The notes below the pieces were generated by a model. That model did not search any database. It was not told the origin of the DNA and saw nothing but the letters and a program-made list of their open reading frames with translations. Shown here one piece after another: positions 50,195-59,800 of a DNA stretch of 64,000 nucleotides. Positions within the stretch are counted from its first letter, which is position 1. Every line of letters begins with the position of its first letter. The stretch is from VRUE01 sp963717375 (GTDB lineage: Bacteria; Actinomycetota; Thermoleophilia; Solirubrobacterales; 70-9). The position numbers and the translations under genes are program-made. Location of the stretch: contig OY970329.1 of NCBI GenBank assembly GCA_963717375.1, positions 2,480,001 through 2,544,000 of the forward strand. The letters run 5' to 3'.

Positions 50195-52327
50195 GTGGCT
50201 TCCGATTCCAGCGCCTCGGCGCCGACCAGCGAGATAGGAAGCACCACTGGGTATGGCGGACCCGACTACGGCTATGCGGGAGCGGTGCCCTGGCAGGCCT
50301 TCATCCAAACAGGCGAGTACGCCCCGGACCTGAAGTGGCCGCAGTCGATCAAGGTCTTCGACCGGATGCGCACAGACGCGCAGATCAAGGGCCTCTACCT
50401 CGGCTCGGTGCTGCCCATCCGCCGGTTCCGCTGGCCGCTGGACCCGAGCAACGCCCGGCCCGAGGTCGTGGAAGCGCTGGCCAAAGACCTCAACATGCCC
50501 ATCAAGGGCCAGGACGAATACCACCCGGGACGCCGTCGGAACGCCTTCAGCTTCGGCGACCACCTGACGGACCTGCTGCTGGCGCTGATCTACGGCTTTT
50601 TCTACTTCGAGCCGGTGGGGACGATCGGCACCGATGGCAAGTGGCACCTCACGAAGCTCGCACCGCGCCACCCTCGGACCATCGGCCAGATCTTCGCTCA
50701 GCCCAGCGGCGAGCTGATCAAGGTCCGTCAGCTCTTCGGAATCCAGAACCAAGACATCCCGGCCGACCGGCTCGTGACCTACGTCTGGGAACAGGAGGCG
50801 GGGAGCTGGGTCGGCACTTCGATGCTCCGCGCCTGCTATCGAAGCTGGCTCTCCAAGGACGAGCTGATGCGGGTCGACGTGACCAAGCACCAGCGCAACG
50901 GTCTCGGCCTCCCGGTCGGCGAGGCTCCTCCAGGAGGGACGCAGCCGGAGATCAACGCCATGCAGCAGATCGCCTCCGAAGCGCGCAGCGGCGAATCGGC
51001 TGGCGTGGGCATCCCCAACGGCGCCAAACTCACGCTGCAGGGGGTCCAAGGCCAGCTCCCCGACACCGTCGCCTCGATGAACTTCCACAACGAGGAGATG
51101 GCGCGCTCCTTCCTGATGATGTTCATGCAGCTCGGGCAGACCAAGACTGGCTCGAGGGCGCTGGGCTCCGACTTCCTCGACTTCTTCGGCTTCGCCCAGG
51201 AGGCCATCGCAGACTGGGTCGTTGACACCTTCACCGAACAGGTGATCGAGTACTGGGTCGACGTCAACTATGGACCTGACGAGCCAGCGCCTCAGCTCTC
51301 CTACGAACGAGCCGGCGGCGAGGACTTGGCCGCGCAGGATCTCGCGGGCCTCATCCAAACGGGAGCCATACAGGTCGACGAAACGATCGAGAACCAGATC
51401 CGCCGCCGGTATGGCTTCCTGCCGCTCGACCCCGCCAACCCGCCGAAACCGGTGGCCCCAGAGCCTTCCACGCCCGAGCCTGCCGTAGCTGTCCAGGCGA
51501 CGGCGGGGGAGAAGCGGCGCAGGGTGGTGGCTGCGGCGGACGAGTCTCTCTCCCTGCCCGATCGCCCCCTGCGCCGCCAGCCCTATGCCCAGGAGGTCCA
51601 GGCCAAGGTCGACTACGAGCTGATGGACGCTCAGGTTCAGGGCCGGATCGACGAACTGGTCGGCAAGGTCAAGGCCCTACAGGAAGGGCAGATCACAGAG
51701 CTTGCGGCGGCCATCGAGAGCGCAGACAGCGATCTAGCGAAGCTGGCGCAGATCGAGGCCGCCCCTGCCTTCGCCGAAGTCCTGGAGAGCGCCATGCTGG
51801 AAATGGCGGCCCAGGGCGTCGAACAGGCCGTAGGTGAGGCCGAGCGCCAGGGCATCACGGCGAAAGTGCCGGAGCTCGACACGGCCGGGCTGACCAGCCG
51901 GGCCAACGCCGTCGACACGCTGCTCTCGCGCTCGCTCTCTGAGGCGGCGGGTCGCAAGGCCCTGAGCCTCACCGGCGAGTCCGGCGCGATCAGCGCGAGT
52001 GACGTTGCCTCGCAGACCATGGACTACCTGCTCGGTCTCTCCGAGGACTACCTGCAACAGCAGCTATCCGGTGCCACGGTCCAGGCGATGAACACGGGCC
52101 GTAAGGCCGTCTTCGCCGAGAACCCGCCGAAGTACCTGTACGCCTCCGAGCTTCTCGACGAGAACGCCTGCGAGGAATGCACGGCGGTCGACGGCACCGA
52201 ATACGACTCGCTGGAAGACGCGGAGGCGGACTACCCCACCGGTGGATATGCCGAATGCCTTGGCGGGCCGCGGTGCCGGGGGACGCTGGTGGCGGTTCAT
52301 GTCGATGAGGAGGCGCCGAGTCAATGA
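50195..52327 (+). CDS. portal protein fused to a MuF-like head protein
   Basis: The 710-residue protein has an N-terminal portal domain of the DUF935/Mu gp29 type (SIKVFDRMRTDAQIKGLYLG, LLALIYGFFYFEPVGTIGTD, SFLMMFMQLGQTKTGSRALG). From about residue 470 it continues as a helical minor head protein, with a C-terminal MuF-like zinc-binding segment, YASELLDENACEECTAVDGT and YAECLGGPRCRGTLVAVHVD. Portal and MuF proteins are normally separate genes. The fusion fixes their stoichiometry at the packaging vertex. It overlaps the sigma-factor gene by 4 bases. Confidence 0.85.
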   Translation: MASDSSASAPTSEIGSTTGYGGPDYGYAGAVPWQAFIQTGEYAPDLKWPQSIKVFDRMRTDAQIKGLYLGSVLPIRRFRWPLDPSNARPEVVEALAKDLNMPIKGQDEYHPGRRRNAFSFGDHLTDLLLALIYGFFYFEPVGTIGTDGKWHLTKLAPRHPRTIGQIFAQPSGELIKVRQLFGIQNQDIPADRLVTYVWEQEAGSWVGTSMLRACYRSWLSKDELMRVDVTKHQRNGLGLPVGEAPPGGTQPEINAMQQIASEARSGESAGVGIPNGAKLTLQGVQGQLPDTVASMNFHNEEMARSFLMMFMQLGQTKTGSRALGSDFLDFFGFAQEAIADWVVDTFTEQVIEYWVDVNYGPDEPAPQLSYERAGGEDLAAQDLAGLIQTGAIQVDETIENQIRRRYGFLPLDPANPPKPVAPEPSTPEPAVAVQATAGEKRRRVVAAADESLSLPDRPLRRQPYAQEVQAKVDYELMDAQVQGRIDELVGKVKALQEGQITELAAAIESADSDLAKLAQIEAAPAFAEVLESAMLEMAAQGVEQAVGEAERQGITAKVPELDTAGLTSRANAVDTLLSRSLSEAAGRKALSLTGESGAISASDVASQTMDYLLGLSEDYLQQQLSGATVQAMNTGRKAVFAENPPKYLYASELLDENACEECTAVDGTEYDSLEDAEADYPTGGYAECLGGPRCRGTLVAVHVDEEAPSQ

Positions 52328-52926
52328 CCGGCTTTGCGGCGTTGGTACTCCAAGCGCGCGGCGGCGATGAGCTGGCCTTTCGGCGGCTCGTGCGCGAGTG
52401 CGAGGGCATCCTCCGGCACGCCGCGTCGCTTCACTACCTGCCAGGGGTCAGCAACTCCGACGACGATGTTTGGCAAGAGGCGCTGATTGGACTCCATAAG
52501 GCGGTCGTCAGCTATCAGCCTGGAAGGTCGCATTTCCGCACCTTCGCAAAGCTCGTCGTTACCCGCCACCTTCACGCCAAGGTTCGGAGCGCAAACCGCC
52601 GCAAGCATGAGATTCAGAGGGAGGCCCGGTCTCTAGACGCGCCAGTTATCGGACCCGACGACACGAATGACACGACGCTCGGTGAGCTTGTCGCTGACGG
52701 GAAACCTGAGGCGGTTGACGTGCTCCACGGTCGTGCCCGCCTCCGGGTCGTTGCCAGCGTGGTCAACGGCGCACTCTCCGAAGTCGAGCGCGAGGCCTTG
52801 ATTGGGCGCGTCAACGGCGAAAGCTATGCCGAGATCTCTGATCGCGTAGCGGCCAAGCCCAAGGGCATCGATAACGCACTTCAGCGCGCCGAGCGCAAGC
52901 TACGCGACCGCCTGCCTGCGGCCTGA
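52324..52926 (+). CDS. sigma-70-family sigma factor
   Basis: The 200-residue protein has region 2 (ECEGILRHAASLHYLPGVSN, DDDVWQEALIGLHKAVVSYQ and SHFRTFAKLVVTRHLHAKVR) and region 4 (LSEVEREALIGRVNGESYAE, ISDRVAAKPKGIDNALQRAE), joined by a short linker without region 3. It resembles SigH/ECF-type factors. It is coupled by ATGA to the portal gene and lies before the protease gene, so it is made together with virion proteins. It may direct RNA polymerase to phage late promoters or be packaged. Its third-position GC looks lower than in the flanking genes. Confidence 0.85.
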   Translation: MTGFAALVLQARGGDELAFRRLVRECEGILRHAASLHYLPGVSNSDDDVWQEALIGLHKAVVSYQPGRSHFRTFAKLVVTRHLHAKVRSANRRKHEIQREARSLDAPVIGPDDTNDTTLGELVADGKPEAVDVLHGRARLRVVASVVNGALSEVEREALIGRVNGESYAEISDRVAAKPKGIDNALQRAERKLRDRLPAA

Positions 52927-52941
52927 GAGGAGACACCCCGC

Positions 52942-54360
52942 ATGGAGTACCGCACCGTTACGGGTGTCGAGCTGGCGACCGTTGGCATGGACTGGCCCGC
53001 CAGCGCGGGGGACGGGACGTTCACGTTCGAGAATCTCGCTGACGCGGTCACCGCCGCCAACGACGACCCACACATCCGTATCCCCCGGGGCAAGCTCGGG
53101 CACACCTCTGAGATCAACGGCGAGCTGCGAACGGTCAGTCCATTCGAGGCGTTGGGCGACGCGGAACCAGCCTTCGGCCTCTACACGAACCTGCGCCTGA
53201 CCAACGACGGCGCGGCCATCATCGCGGACTGGGTGGAGATCCCTGCCTGGCTCGCTGACGCCGCGCCCTCTGCCTTCCCCAGCCGCTCGATCGAGGCCGC
53301 CCGAGACGTGGTCACCGAGGGCGGCAAGAAGTACACGATGGTGATCACGGCCGTGTCCTGTCTCGGGACCCGCCTTCCCGCCGTCACCGACCTAGACGAC
53401 CTGGAGCGATTCATGGTCGAGGGACCCGACCTCGATGCCGTGAGCGCCGCACACGACCCTGAGGAGGGACGGATGCCCGAGAGCACCAACGCGAGCGTCG
53501 ACACCGGCACGATCCGGCAGCGCTTCAACTTCGAGTGGACACTGGAGAACGAGTTCGAGCAGGACACCTACTGGTGGTGGTGCCGCTCGGTCCGCGTCGA
53601 TCCCACCGAGATCATTGCCGACGACGACGACGGCGGGCTCTGGCTGATCCCGTTCGAGACGGACGGCAAGGACGAGGTGAGCTTCGGCGAACCGCAGAAG
53701 GTGCGCGAGGAGTTCGTGCCCGTCGCGGCCACCGCCACCTCCGTCGTCGCGAACTTCCGCGACCGCAAGGACCAGCAGGTACTCGCCAGCAATCTTGAGC
53801 GTCCGGAGAAGCCGGCGCCGAAAACGGCTGCGTCTTCGCAGCCTGACCCACAGGAGGACGAGATGGATATCGATCTCGCAGCGCTCCGCGGCCGGCTCGG
53901 GCTTCCCGACGACGCGACCGAGGAGCAGATCAACGAGGCGTTGGCCAAAGAGTCAGAGACGCCTGAGGCTCCGGAGACACCAGCCGAGGAAACGCCGGAG
54001 ACAACCGAGACGCCTGCGGCTGAGACGCCGGAGCCCGTCGCCGCAAGCGTTGACCCTGCCGCGCTGGCCGAGCTGCAGGCTGACGCCAAAGCCGGGCGCG
54101 AGGCTCGCACGACCCAGCTCTCGACGGAACGCGCCGGCATCATCGACGTGGCCCTGAAAGCGGGCAAGTTCCCGCCCGCCTCCGCCGCCAGCTACCGAGC
54201 GCAGCTCGACAAGGGCGGCGACATCGAGGCGTCCACTCGGAAATTTATCGACGAGCTCGCTGAGGGCGTCGTGCCGGTCAACGAGGTCGGCGCCAGCCAC
54301 GAGGTTGAGGGCAGCCAGGTCCACCGCGTCCTCGCGTCCTTCGGCATCAACCGCGGGTGA
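52942..54360 (+). CDS. prohead protease with C-terminal scaffold
   Basis: The 472-residue protein has an N-terminal Mu gpI-like protease part (MEYRTVTGVELATVGMDWPA, IRIPRGKLGHTSEINGELRT, AWLADAAPSAFPSRSIEAAR). A middle region and an acidic linker of Thr-Pro-Glu repeats (TPEAPETPAEETPETTETPA) follow, ending in a helical scaffold-like tail. The protease matures the prohead and the tail probably guides capsid assembly. AGAGGAG precedes the ATG. A good internal start at 53863 could make the scaffold alone. Confidence 0.75.
   Translation: MEYRTVTGVELATVGMDWPASAGDGTFTFENLADAVTAANDDPHIRIPRGKLGHTSEINGELRTVSPFEALGDAEPAFGLYTNLRLTNDGAAIIADWVEIPAWLADAAPSAFPSRSIEAARDVVTEGGKKYTMVITAVSCLGTRLPAVTDLDDLERFMVEGPDLDAVSAAHDPEEGRMPESTNASVDTGTIRQRFNFEWTLENEFEQDTYWWWCRSVRVDPTEIIADDDDGGLWLIPFETDGKDEVSFGEPQKVREEFVPVAATATSVVANFRDRKDQQVLASNLERPEKPAPKTAASSQPDPQEDEMDIDLAALRGRLGLPDDATEEQINEALAKESETPEAPETPAEETPETTETPAAETPEPVAASVDPAALAELQADAKAGREARTTQLSTERAGIIDVALKAGKFPPASAASYRAQLDKGGDIEASTRKFIDELAEGVVPVNEVGASHEVEGSQVHRVLASFGINRG
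53863..54360 (+). CDS. internal in-frame scaffold start
   Basis: AGGAGG (53852-53857) lies 5 bases before an in-frame ATG at 53863 inside the protease gene. The 165-residue product would begin MDIDLAALRGRLGLPDDATE and contain only linker and scaffold tail. Lambda (C/Nu3) and Mu (I/Z) use the same nested arrangement. Expression is inferred from the start signal. Confidence 0.5.
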   Translation: MDIDLAALRGRLGLPDDATEEQINEALAKESETPEAPETPAEETPETTETPAAETPEPVAASVDPAALAELQADAKAGREARTTQLSTERAGIIDVALKAGKFPPASAASYRAQLDKGGDIEASTRKFIDELAEGVVPVNEVGASHEVEGSQVHRVLASFGINRG

Positions 54361-54392
54361 TCCGCGCAAACCACCGGATCTAGGAGGTCCAC

Positions 54393-54830
54393 ATGTCTGA
54401 GCAGATCGCTCGCTACAAGCCAGGGCAGAACGTCCCAGGCTTCGCAAAAGCCCAGGTCAACGCCGGGCGCTTCGTCGCGGTCGTCGGGGCTAAGACGGCC
54501 CAAGGTGACTACCCGATCGAACACGCCACGGCCGCCAGCAAGCGTCCACTCGGCGTCGCCGAGCAGGACTCTGGCCCTACTACGCAGGACGCCAACTCGG
54601 CCGAGCGCCGGGTCAACGTCGTACGGCGCGGCGCCATCGCCCGCGTTCAGGCCGGGGTGGAACTCACCGCCGGCGAAGAGGTCGGCATCGGCGCCAACGG
54701 CAAAGCGGTGAAAGCCGAAGAGCCGTCGGAAGCCGAAGTGAAAGCCGGAAAAATCACGAAGGTGCCGGCCGTCGGTCGCTGCCTCACCACGACCGCGGCG
54801 GAAGCATTCGCCGAGGTCGATCTCTACTAG
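54393..54830 (+). CDS. capsid decoration-like protein (DUF2190 type)
   Basis: AGGAGG sits just before ATG 54393. The 145-residue beta-rich protein reads RYKPGQNVPGFAKAQVNAGR, then GVAEQDSGPTTQ, RRVNVVRRGAIARVQAGVEL and TAGEEVGIGANGKAVKAEE. This is the pattern of small head proteins (DUF2190, lambda gpD-like) that precede the major capsid gene. It probably stabilises the expanded capsid. Confidence 0.7.
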   Translation: MSEQIARYKPGQNVPGFAKAQVNAGRFVAVVGAKTAQGDYPIEHATAASKRPLGVAEQDSGPTTQDANSAERRVNVVRRGAIARVQAGVELTAGEEVGIGANGKAVKAEEPSEAEVKAGKITKVPAVGRCLTTTAAEAFAEVDLY

Positions 54831-54841
54831 GAGGACGAACG

Positions 54842-55777
54842 ATGACTACGGTTCAGAATCCCGTCGCCAATCCTCTTGGTGGAGCGACGGTCAGCGGTAC
54901 CCAAATCACGGTTGACGCCCTGGTCAACCCGCCGACGATCATCCCGGAGATCATCCGGAATCTGGTCGCCGAGAACCAGGGGTACTTCATCGAGCGCGTC
55001 TTCAACACCCCGGGCCTGACGGTCCAGGGCGGCGCGGTGATCTACACCGAGACGTTCCCGGAGGACTACTTCCTCCCGGCTGACCAGTCGATCGCGCCTC
55101 GCGCGCCCGGCTCAGAGGCCGTGCGGCTCGGTTCGACCCGTCACACCCCGAAGGTCAGCCGGCCCGAGTCCTATGCCGGCACCATCGAGGTTCACGACGA
55201 GGCGAAACGGCGTAATCAGGTCTACACCGTGCAGCGCCAGTTCAGCCAGGCGGCGAACTCCTTCGCGGACAAGCTCCAGACGCGGGGTATCGCGACGCTC
55301 ATCGGCGCGGTCTCTGCTTGGGGTCGCGAAATCACGGCGCCAACCAAAGGCTGGCGGAAGGACTTCAGCGAAGGCCTGCTGAAGGCTGACCCGACCAAAC
55401 TGGCGATGGCCGATATCGCCGCCGTCTTCCAGCAGTTCGAGGAAGACAAAGCAGGAATCCGGCCGGACCTGGTGATCGTCAATCCTGCCGACGCCTACTA
55501 CCTGAACCTGACCTACCCGAACGGACAGCTCAAGGCTCTGCTCTCCGAATGGGGCCTCGAGCTGCTCTCGACTCCCTTGCAGACGGCGGGCAACGCCCTC
55601 TTCTGCAAGGCCGGTCAGGTCGGCCACATGCTGTTCGAGAAGGCGCTCGATCAGGAGTTCGAACGCGACGCCGACGCCAAGACCGACCTGTACGTCCTCG
55701 AGGTCGTCCCGGTCTACCTCGCCGACAACGCCGCGGCGGTCCTGCAGGTCACGGGGGTGAACGGCAATGGCTCCTAG
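54842..55777 (+). CDS. major capsid protein
   Basis: AGGAGG lies 8 bases before ATG 54842. The 311-residue protein has an N-arm and HK97-like core segments: TETFPEDYFLPADQSIAPRA, YAGTIEVHDEAKRRNQVYTV, QAANSFADKLQTRGIATLIG and PDLVIVNPADAYYLNLTYPN. The position directly after decoration and scaffold genes is that of the major head protein in tailed phages. Its end overlaps the repeat gene by 11 bases. Confidence 0.8.
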   Translation: MTTVQNPVANPLGGATVSGTQITVDALVNPPTIIPEIIRNLVAENQGYFIERVFNTPGLTVQGGAVIYTETFPEDYFLPADQSIAPRAPGSEAVRLGSTRHTPKVSRPESYAGTIEVHDEAKRRNQVYTVQRQFSQAANSFADKLQTRGIATLIGAVSAWGREITAPTKGWRKDFSEGLLKADPTKLAMADIAAVFQQFEEDKAGIRPDLVIVNPADAYYLNLTYPNGQLKALLSEWGLELLSTPLQTAGNALFCKAGQVGHMLFEKALDQEFERDADAKTDLYVLEVVPVYLADNAAAVLQVTGVNGNGS

Positions 55778-56612
55778 CAAGGAGGTCGTCCGCATCCTGA
55801 AGGCCTACGTCGAGACTGACGAGGGCGTGGTGGCGGTGCCCAAGGGCGAGCCGCTGCCAGCCAACGTGGTCGAGGGGGAGGCCGAGCGCATGCGTGAGCT
55901 CGGCGCCCTCACTGCGGGCGAGCCCGCCTCCAGCGACGAGGGCGACGAGGTAACCGCCCTGGCCGCCAGCCTCACCGAGGCCCAGGTCATCGACTACGTC
56001 CGCGACACCACGATCAAGGAGATCGTGGCTGCCGTTGGCGAGGACGCTGAGCTGGCCCGCAAGGTGCTGACGGCCGAGGAGGACGCGACCAACGGCGAGC
56101 CTCGGAAATCGCTGGTCACTGCGCTCACCGAGATCATCGGCGAGCCCGCCTCCAGCGACGAGGGCGACGAGGTAACCGCCCTGGCCGCCAGCCTCACCGA
56201 GGCCCAGGTCATCGACTACGTCCGCGACACCACGATCAAGGAGATCGTGGCTGCCGTTGGCGAGGACGCTGAGCTGGCCCGCAAGGTGCTGACGGCCGAG
56301 GAGGACGCGACCAACGGCGAGCCTCGGAAATCGCTGGTCACTGCGCTCACCGAGATCATCGGCGAGCCCGCCTCCAGCGACGAGGGCGACGAGGTAACCG
56401 CCCTGGCCGCCAGCCTCACCGAGGCCCAGGTCATCGACTACGTCCGCGACACCACGATCAAGGAGATCGTGGCTGCCGTTGGCGAGGACGCTGAGCTGGC
56501 CCGCAAGGTGCTGACGGCCGAGGAGGACGCGACCAACGGCGAGCCTCGGAAATCGCTGGTCACTGCGCTCACCGAGATCATCGGCGAGCCCGCCTCCAGC
56601 GACGAGGGCTAG
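55767..56612 (+). CDS. virion-module protein with three identical 74-residue repeats
   Basis: The 281-residue protein has an N-terminal unique part (APSKEVVRILKAYVETDEGV, with EPLPANVVEGEAERMRELGA), then three exact copies of a 74-residue unit and a truncated fourth. Each unit has an acidic linker (GEPASSDEGDEVTALAASLT) and a helical part (EAQVIDYVRDTTIKEIVAAV, VLTAEEDATNGEPRKSLVTA). The unique part alone resembles short head-tail genes found after capsid genes. The repeats are strongly acidic and helical, so they may be a spacer or binding array. No function is known. Confidence 0.75.
   Translation: MAPSKEVVRILKAYVETDEGVVAVPKGEPLPANVVEGEAERMRELGALTAGEPASSDEGDEVTALAASLTEAQVIDYVRDTTIKEIVAAVGEDAELARKVLTAEEDATNGEPRKSLVTALTEIIGEPASSDEGDEVTALAASLTEAQVIDYVRDTTIKEIVAAVGEDAELARKVLTAEEDATNGEPRKSLVTALTEIIGEPASSDEGDEVTALAASLTEAQVIDYVRDTTIKEIVAAVGEDAELARKVLTAEEDATNGEPRKSLVTALTEIIGEPASSDEG
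55917..56609 (+). repeat. 222-base perfect tandem repeat, three copies plus 27 bases
   Basis: Copies at 55917-56138, 56139-56360 and 56361-56582 show no base difference by eye, and the first 27 bases recur at 56583-56609 before the stop. The unit is a multiple of three and keeps the frame. Confidence 0.95.
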
Positions 56613-56652
56613 CCCTCGATGTACACGCCCCGCGGCAACCCGGCTGCGGGGC
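56603..56652 (+). promoter_or_regulatory. two consecutive hairpins after the repeat gene
   Basis: CGAGGGCTAGCCCTCG (56603-56618) is a perfect palindrome around the TAG stop. GCCCCGC (56627-56633) pairs with GCGGGGC (56646-56652). They could attenuate transcription between capsid and tailspike genes. The second holds the only purine-rich bases before ATG 56661. Confidence 0.45.
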
Positions 56653-56660
56653 ACTAGCTC

Positions 56661-56843
56661 ATGGCCATTCGCTTCCCGGACATCCCCCGCGCTGAGCTCG
56701 CCAAAAAGGCGGCTTGGACTCCCAAGGTGATTCCGGTCGGTGAGACCTACGTGGTCCCCGCGGGCAAGCAGGTTCTGTTCGCGGAGGAGATCGACATTGA
56801 AGGAGACCTTGTGATCGACGGCGACCTTTTGGAGGTGAGCTGA
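56661..56843 (+). CDS. 60-residue hypothetical protein before the tailspike
   Basis: The short protein reads AIRFPDIPRAELAKKAAWTP, KVIPVGETYVVPAGKQVLFA and ends EIDIEGDLVIDGDLLEVS. The C-terminal half has the repeated I-x-I-x-G-D-L-x-I-x-G-D pattern of beta-solenoid edges or polymer-like beta prisms. Its stop overlaps the tailspike ATG by one base, with GGAGGTGA inside its own 3' end. It may be an accessory cap to the spike. Confidence 0.6.
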   Translation: MAIRFPDIPRAELAKKAAWTPKVIPVGETYVVPAGKQVLFAEEIDIEGDLVIDGDLLEVS

Positions 56844-59800
56844 TGTCTGGTGCACTGGTCCTGGCGAAACGCGAAGCCGCTGATGTCGAGAACGCGCCTG
56901 AGGGCAAGGTCCGCCTGTTCATCGACGAGGACGGCCAGCTCAGCGCCAAGGACGAGAACGGGGACGTCGTCTCACCACAGGCGCTAATCGCCTCTCTCGA
57001 AGCGCTGGTCGCCACCAAGCAGAACGCAGCGACTGCGGCGACCGACGCCGAGCTTGCCGGTGCAGTGGCCACCCTGAACGTCGCCATCGCCCTCAAGCAA
57101 GATGCTTCCTCGGCCGCTACGGATATCGAGTTGGCAGGGGAGAGGACGGCGCGCGAAGCGGCCGACACGACCGTCGCGGCCACGGCCGACGCTGCCCTGC
57201 CAAAGGCCGGCGGCACCATGTCGGGCCCGCTCACTCTTGCCGGGGACCCGACGACCAATCTTCAGCCTGCGACGAAACAGTTCGTCGCGGCTCAAATCGC
57301 GGCCCTGATCAACGGCGCGCCTGGAGCCCTCGACACCCTGAAGGAGATCGCCGACCGTCTTGGCTCCGACGAGAGCGCGGTCGAAGCGCTTACGGCCACG
57401 GTTGCTGGCAAGCTCGGCGCCACCTCCAACCTCTCCGACTTGGTCAACGCTGGCACCGCTCGGTCGAATCTGGGTCTTGGAACCGCGGCGACGAAGGACG
57501 CCGGAGCGGCCGGGTCTGCGGGGAAGGTGCTCAACGCCGACGACCCGACGACGACCGACGCGAGGGCACCGAAAGCGCATACGCATCCCTCGACCGATGT
57601 CACCGGGCTCGGGACGTCAGCGCTCGCTGCAATCGGTGCCGCCGGCGAAGTCGGCAAGGTCCTCGCTGCTGACGACCCAACCCTTGCGAATCTCTCCTCC
57701 GCCGTCATCAACCCTAAGAGCTACGGCGCTAAGGGTGACGGTGTCCAACTCTCAGATGCGGCGATGACCAAAGGCTCAGCCGTTCTTGAATCGGCGCAGG
57801 TCTTTACCGCGAAAGATGTTGGTAAGGAAATCGAGGTCGAAGGAGCCGGCCCGGGCAGCGGCCTGCCCCTCGTGACGACCATCGCCTCCGTGGCTGGAGG
57901 CAAAGCCACGCTGAGCCGGGCCGCAGAATCGACGGTGGCAGCCAAGAAGGCGATCTTCGCGAGCGACGACACCAAAGCGATCCAGAAAGCGATCGACGCT
58001 GCGAACGCGACCTTCCTGCTGACTGGCACTCCCCAAGTGGTGCGCTTCCCCAATGGCTCGTTCCTCCTGAGCTATGCCCAGGGGACAACGCAGGGCACGC
58101 AGGAATGCTGCTTGATCGAGAAGTCGGGAGTCGTCCTAGACGGCTCCCGAGGTTCCTACCTGTTCACGATGGCGCCCGTGGCGACGATCGTCACCAAAGA
58201 AGCGACGACGCCGATGACCGCGGAAGCCCTCGAAGTCGCCAGCACCCAGGGCTTCTCGGAAACGAACAAAAAACTTACGCTGAGCCTGGCCAACTTCGGC
58301 AACATCGGCCCAGCCTGGTCGGCCAAAAGCGCCACCTCGTTCACGATCACCCAGACCGGGGTCCATCCGATCCCGGTCGGCACGATCGTCGTGCAGAACC
58401 GCAACCGCTGCATGATCGCCACGCCCAAAGAATCCATCGCCGAACAGTGGAAGATCCTCGGGCTCCGGCTCGACGGCCATACCGTCTCGGCGGTCGCCGG
58501 TGGCTTTGCCGAGGAAAACCAGCACTGCATCGAGGTCTGGGGCGCGACCCAGTTCGAGATCGCCAATAACGAGGTCAAGCGCTTCGCCGGCAAAGGCGTC
58601 TTCGTCGAAGGCGATGGGACGACCCTCTCCTACTTCGGCGTCCACCACAACGAGATCCACCACTGCTACGGGAACGCGATACGGGTCAGCGTGCCTGCCA
58701 GCAACTGGAGCGTCGACAAGAACTACATCCACGACAGCGCCCGGGAAGAACTGGGCGGCGTCGAGACGATCATCATGAGCACGTCGCTGAACGTCAAACG
58801 AGGCACGATCGAGAACAACATCATCGAGAACTGGGGCGTCGTCGACGTCTCCGGCACCGAGATCAAGTGCCATAACAACATCAACCGCGTCGGGATGAAG
58901 AGCGTCCCCGGAATCCGCATCATGACCATCGATAAGTCGTCGGTCTTGGGGAACACGATCGACATGTCACAGATGACCGAAGAAGGCGCGCAGGCGATCA
59001 TCAACGAAGGCACGATCACCGATAGCGTGATCGACGACAACATCCTGATCGGTGCCAACAACTCAGCCGTTCCGATCGTGCAGTTGCAGTTCACCTGCGA
59101 AAACACCAGCTTCAACAACAACAAGTGCAAGGCGACGGTCGCCAACCAAGGTGTCAAGTGGACGGGCACCCTGACCGACTGCCAGATGAACGACAACAAC
59201 ATCACCTTGCTCGGTGGGACCGCCACGGTGCTCTTCAAATCGACCCGCGGCTCCTTCGACGGCAATGTCGTCTCAGGCGGGCGGACGACCGTGGAAGGAG
59301 CGAAGATACCGATCAAGGGGAACAGCCTCTTTGCCTTCGAAGGCAAAGCCACCGAAGCCCTCCGCGTGATCGCACCCGGGTGCCCCATCACTGGCAACAG
59401 TCTGACCGGCGCCGCCGGCAACTCCGGTGTCCTGCGTCTGAGCAACGCCGCCAAGGACTGCACCGTCAACGGCAACGTGATCGAAGCGACGGAAACCAAC
59501 GCGGCCTGGATCGCCGAGGAATCCGAATGCGACCGAAACCTGATCGAAGGCAACCACCTGATCGCTGGGAGCACCGGCCACTCGATCATCGTCAACGGGC
59601 CTAGCTCGAGGGCTCGCCGCAATCACGGGTTCGATGGCGCCAACTACCTGTCGCGCAGGGCGTTGGCGATTTCGGCGACCATCAAAAACGTCGATGAGCT
59701 GATCGCCGTGACCAGCACTTCCGCGGAACGGGTAATGACCCTCCCCGAAGCCGCCAAAGTTCCACCTGGGGCCTACATCACGGTCAAGGACGAGTCCGGC

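Noticed and set aside
55917..56609. CRISPR-like or satellite array
   Set aside because: Units are contiguous 222-base copies without spacers, in frame inside a protein gene.
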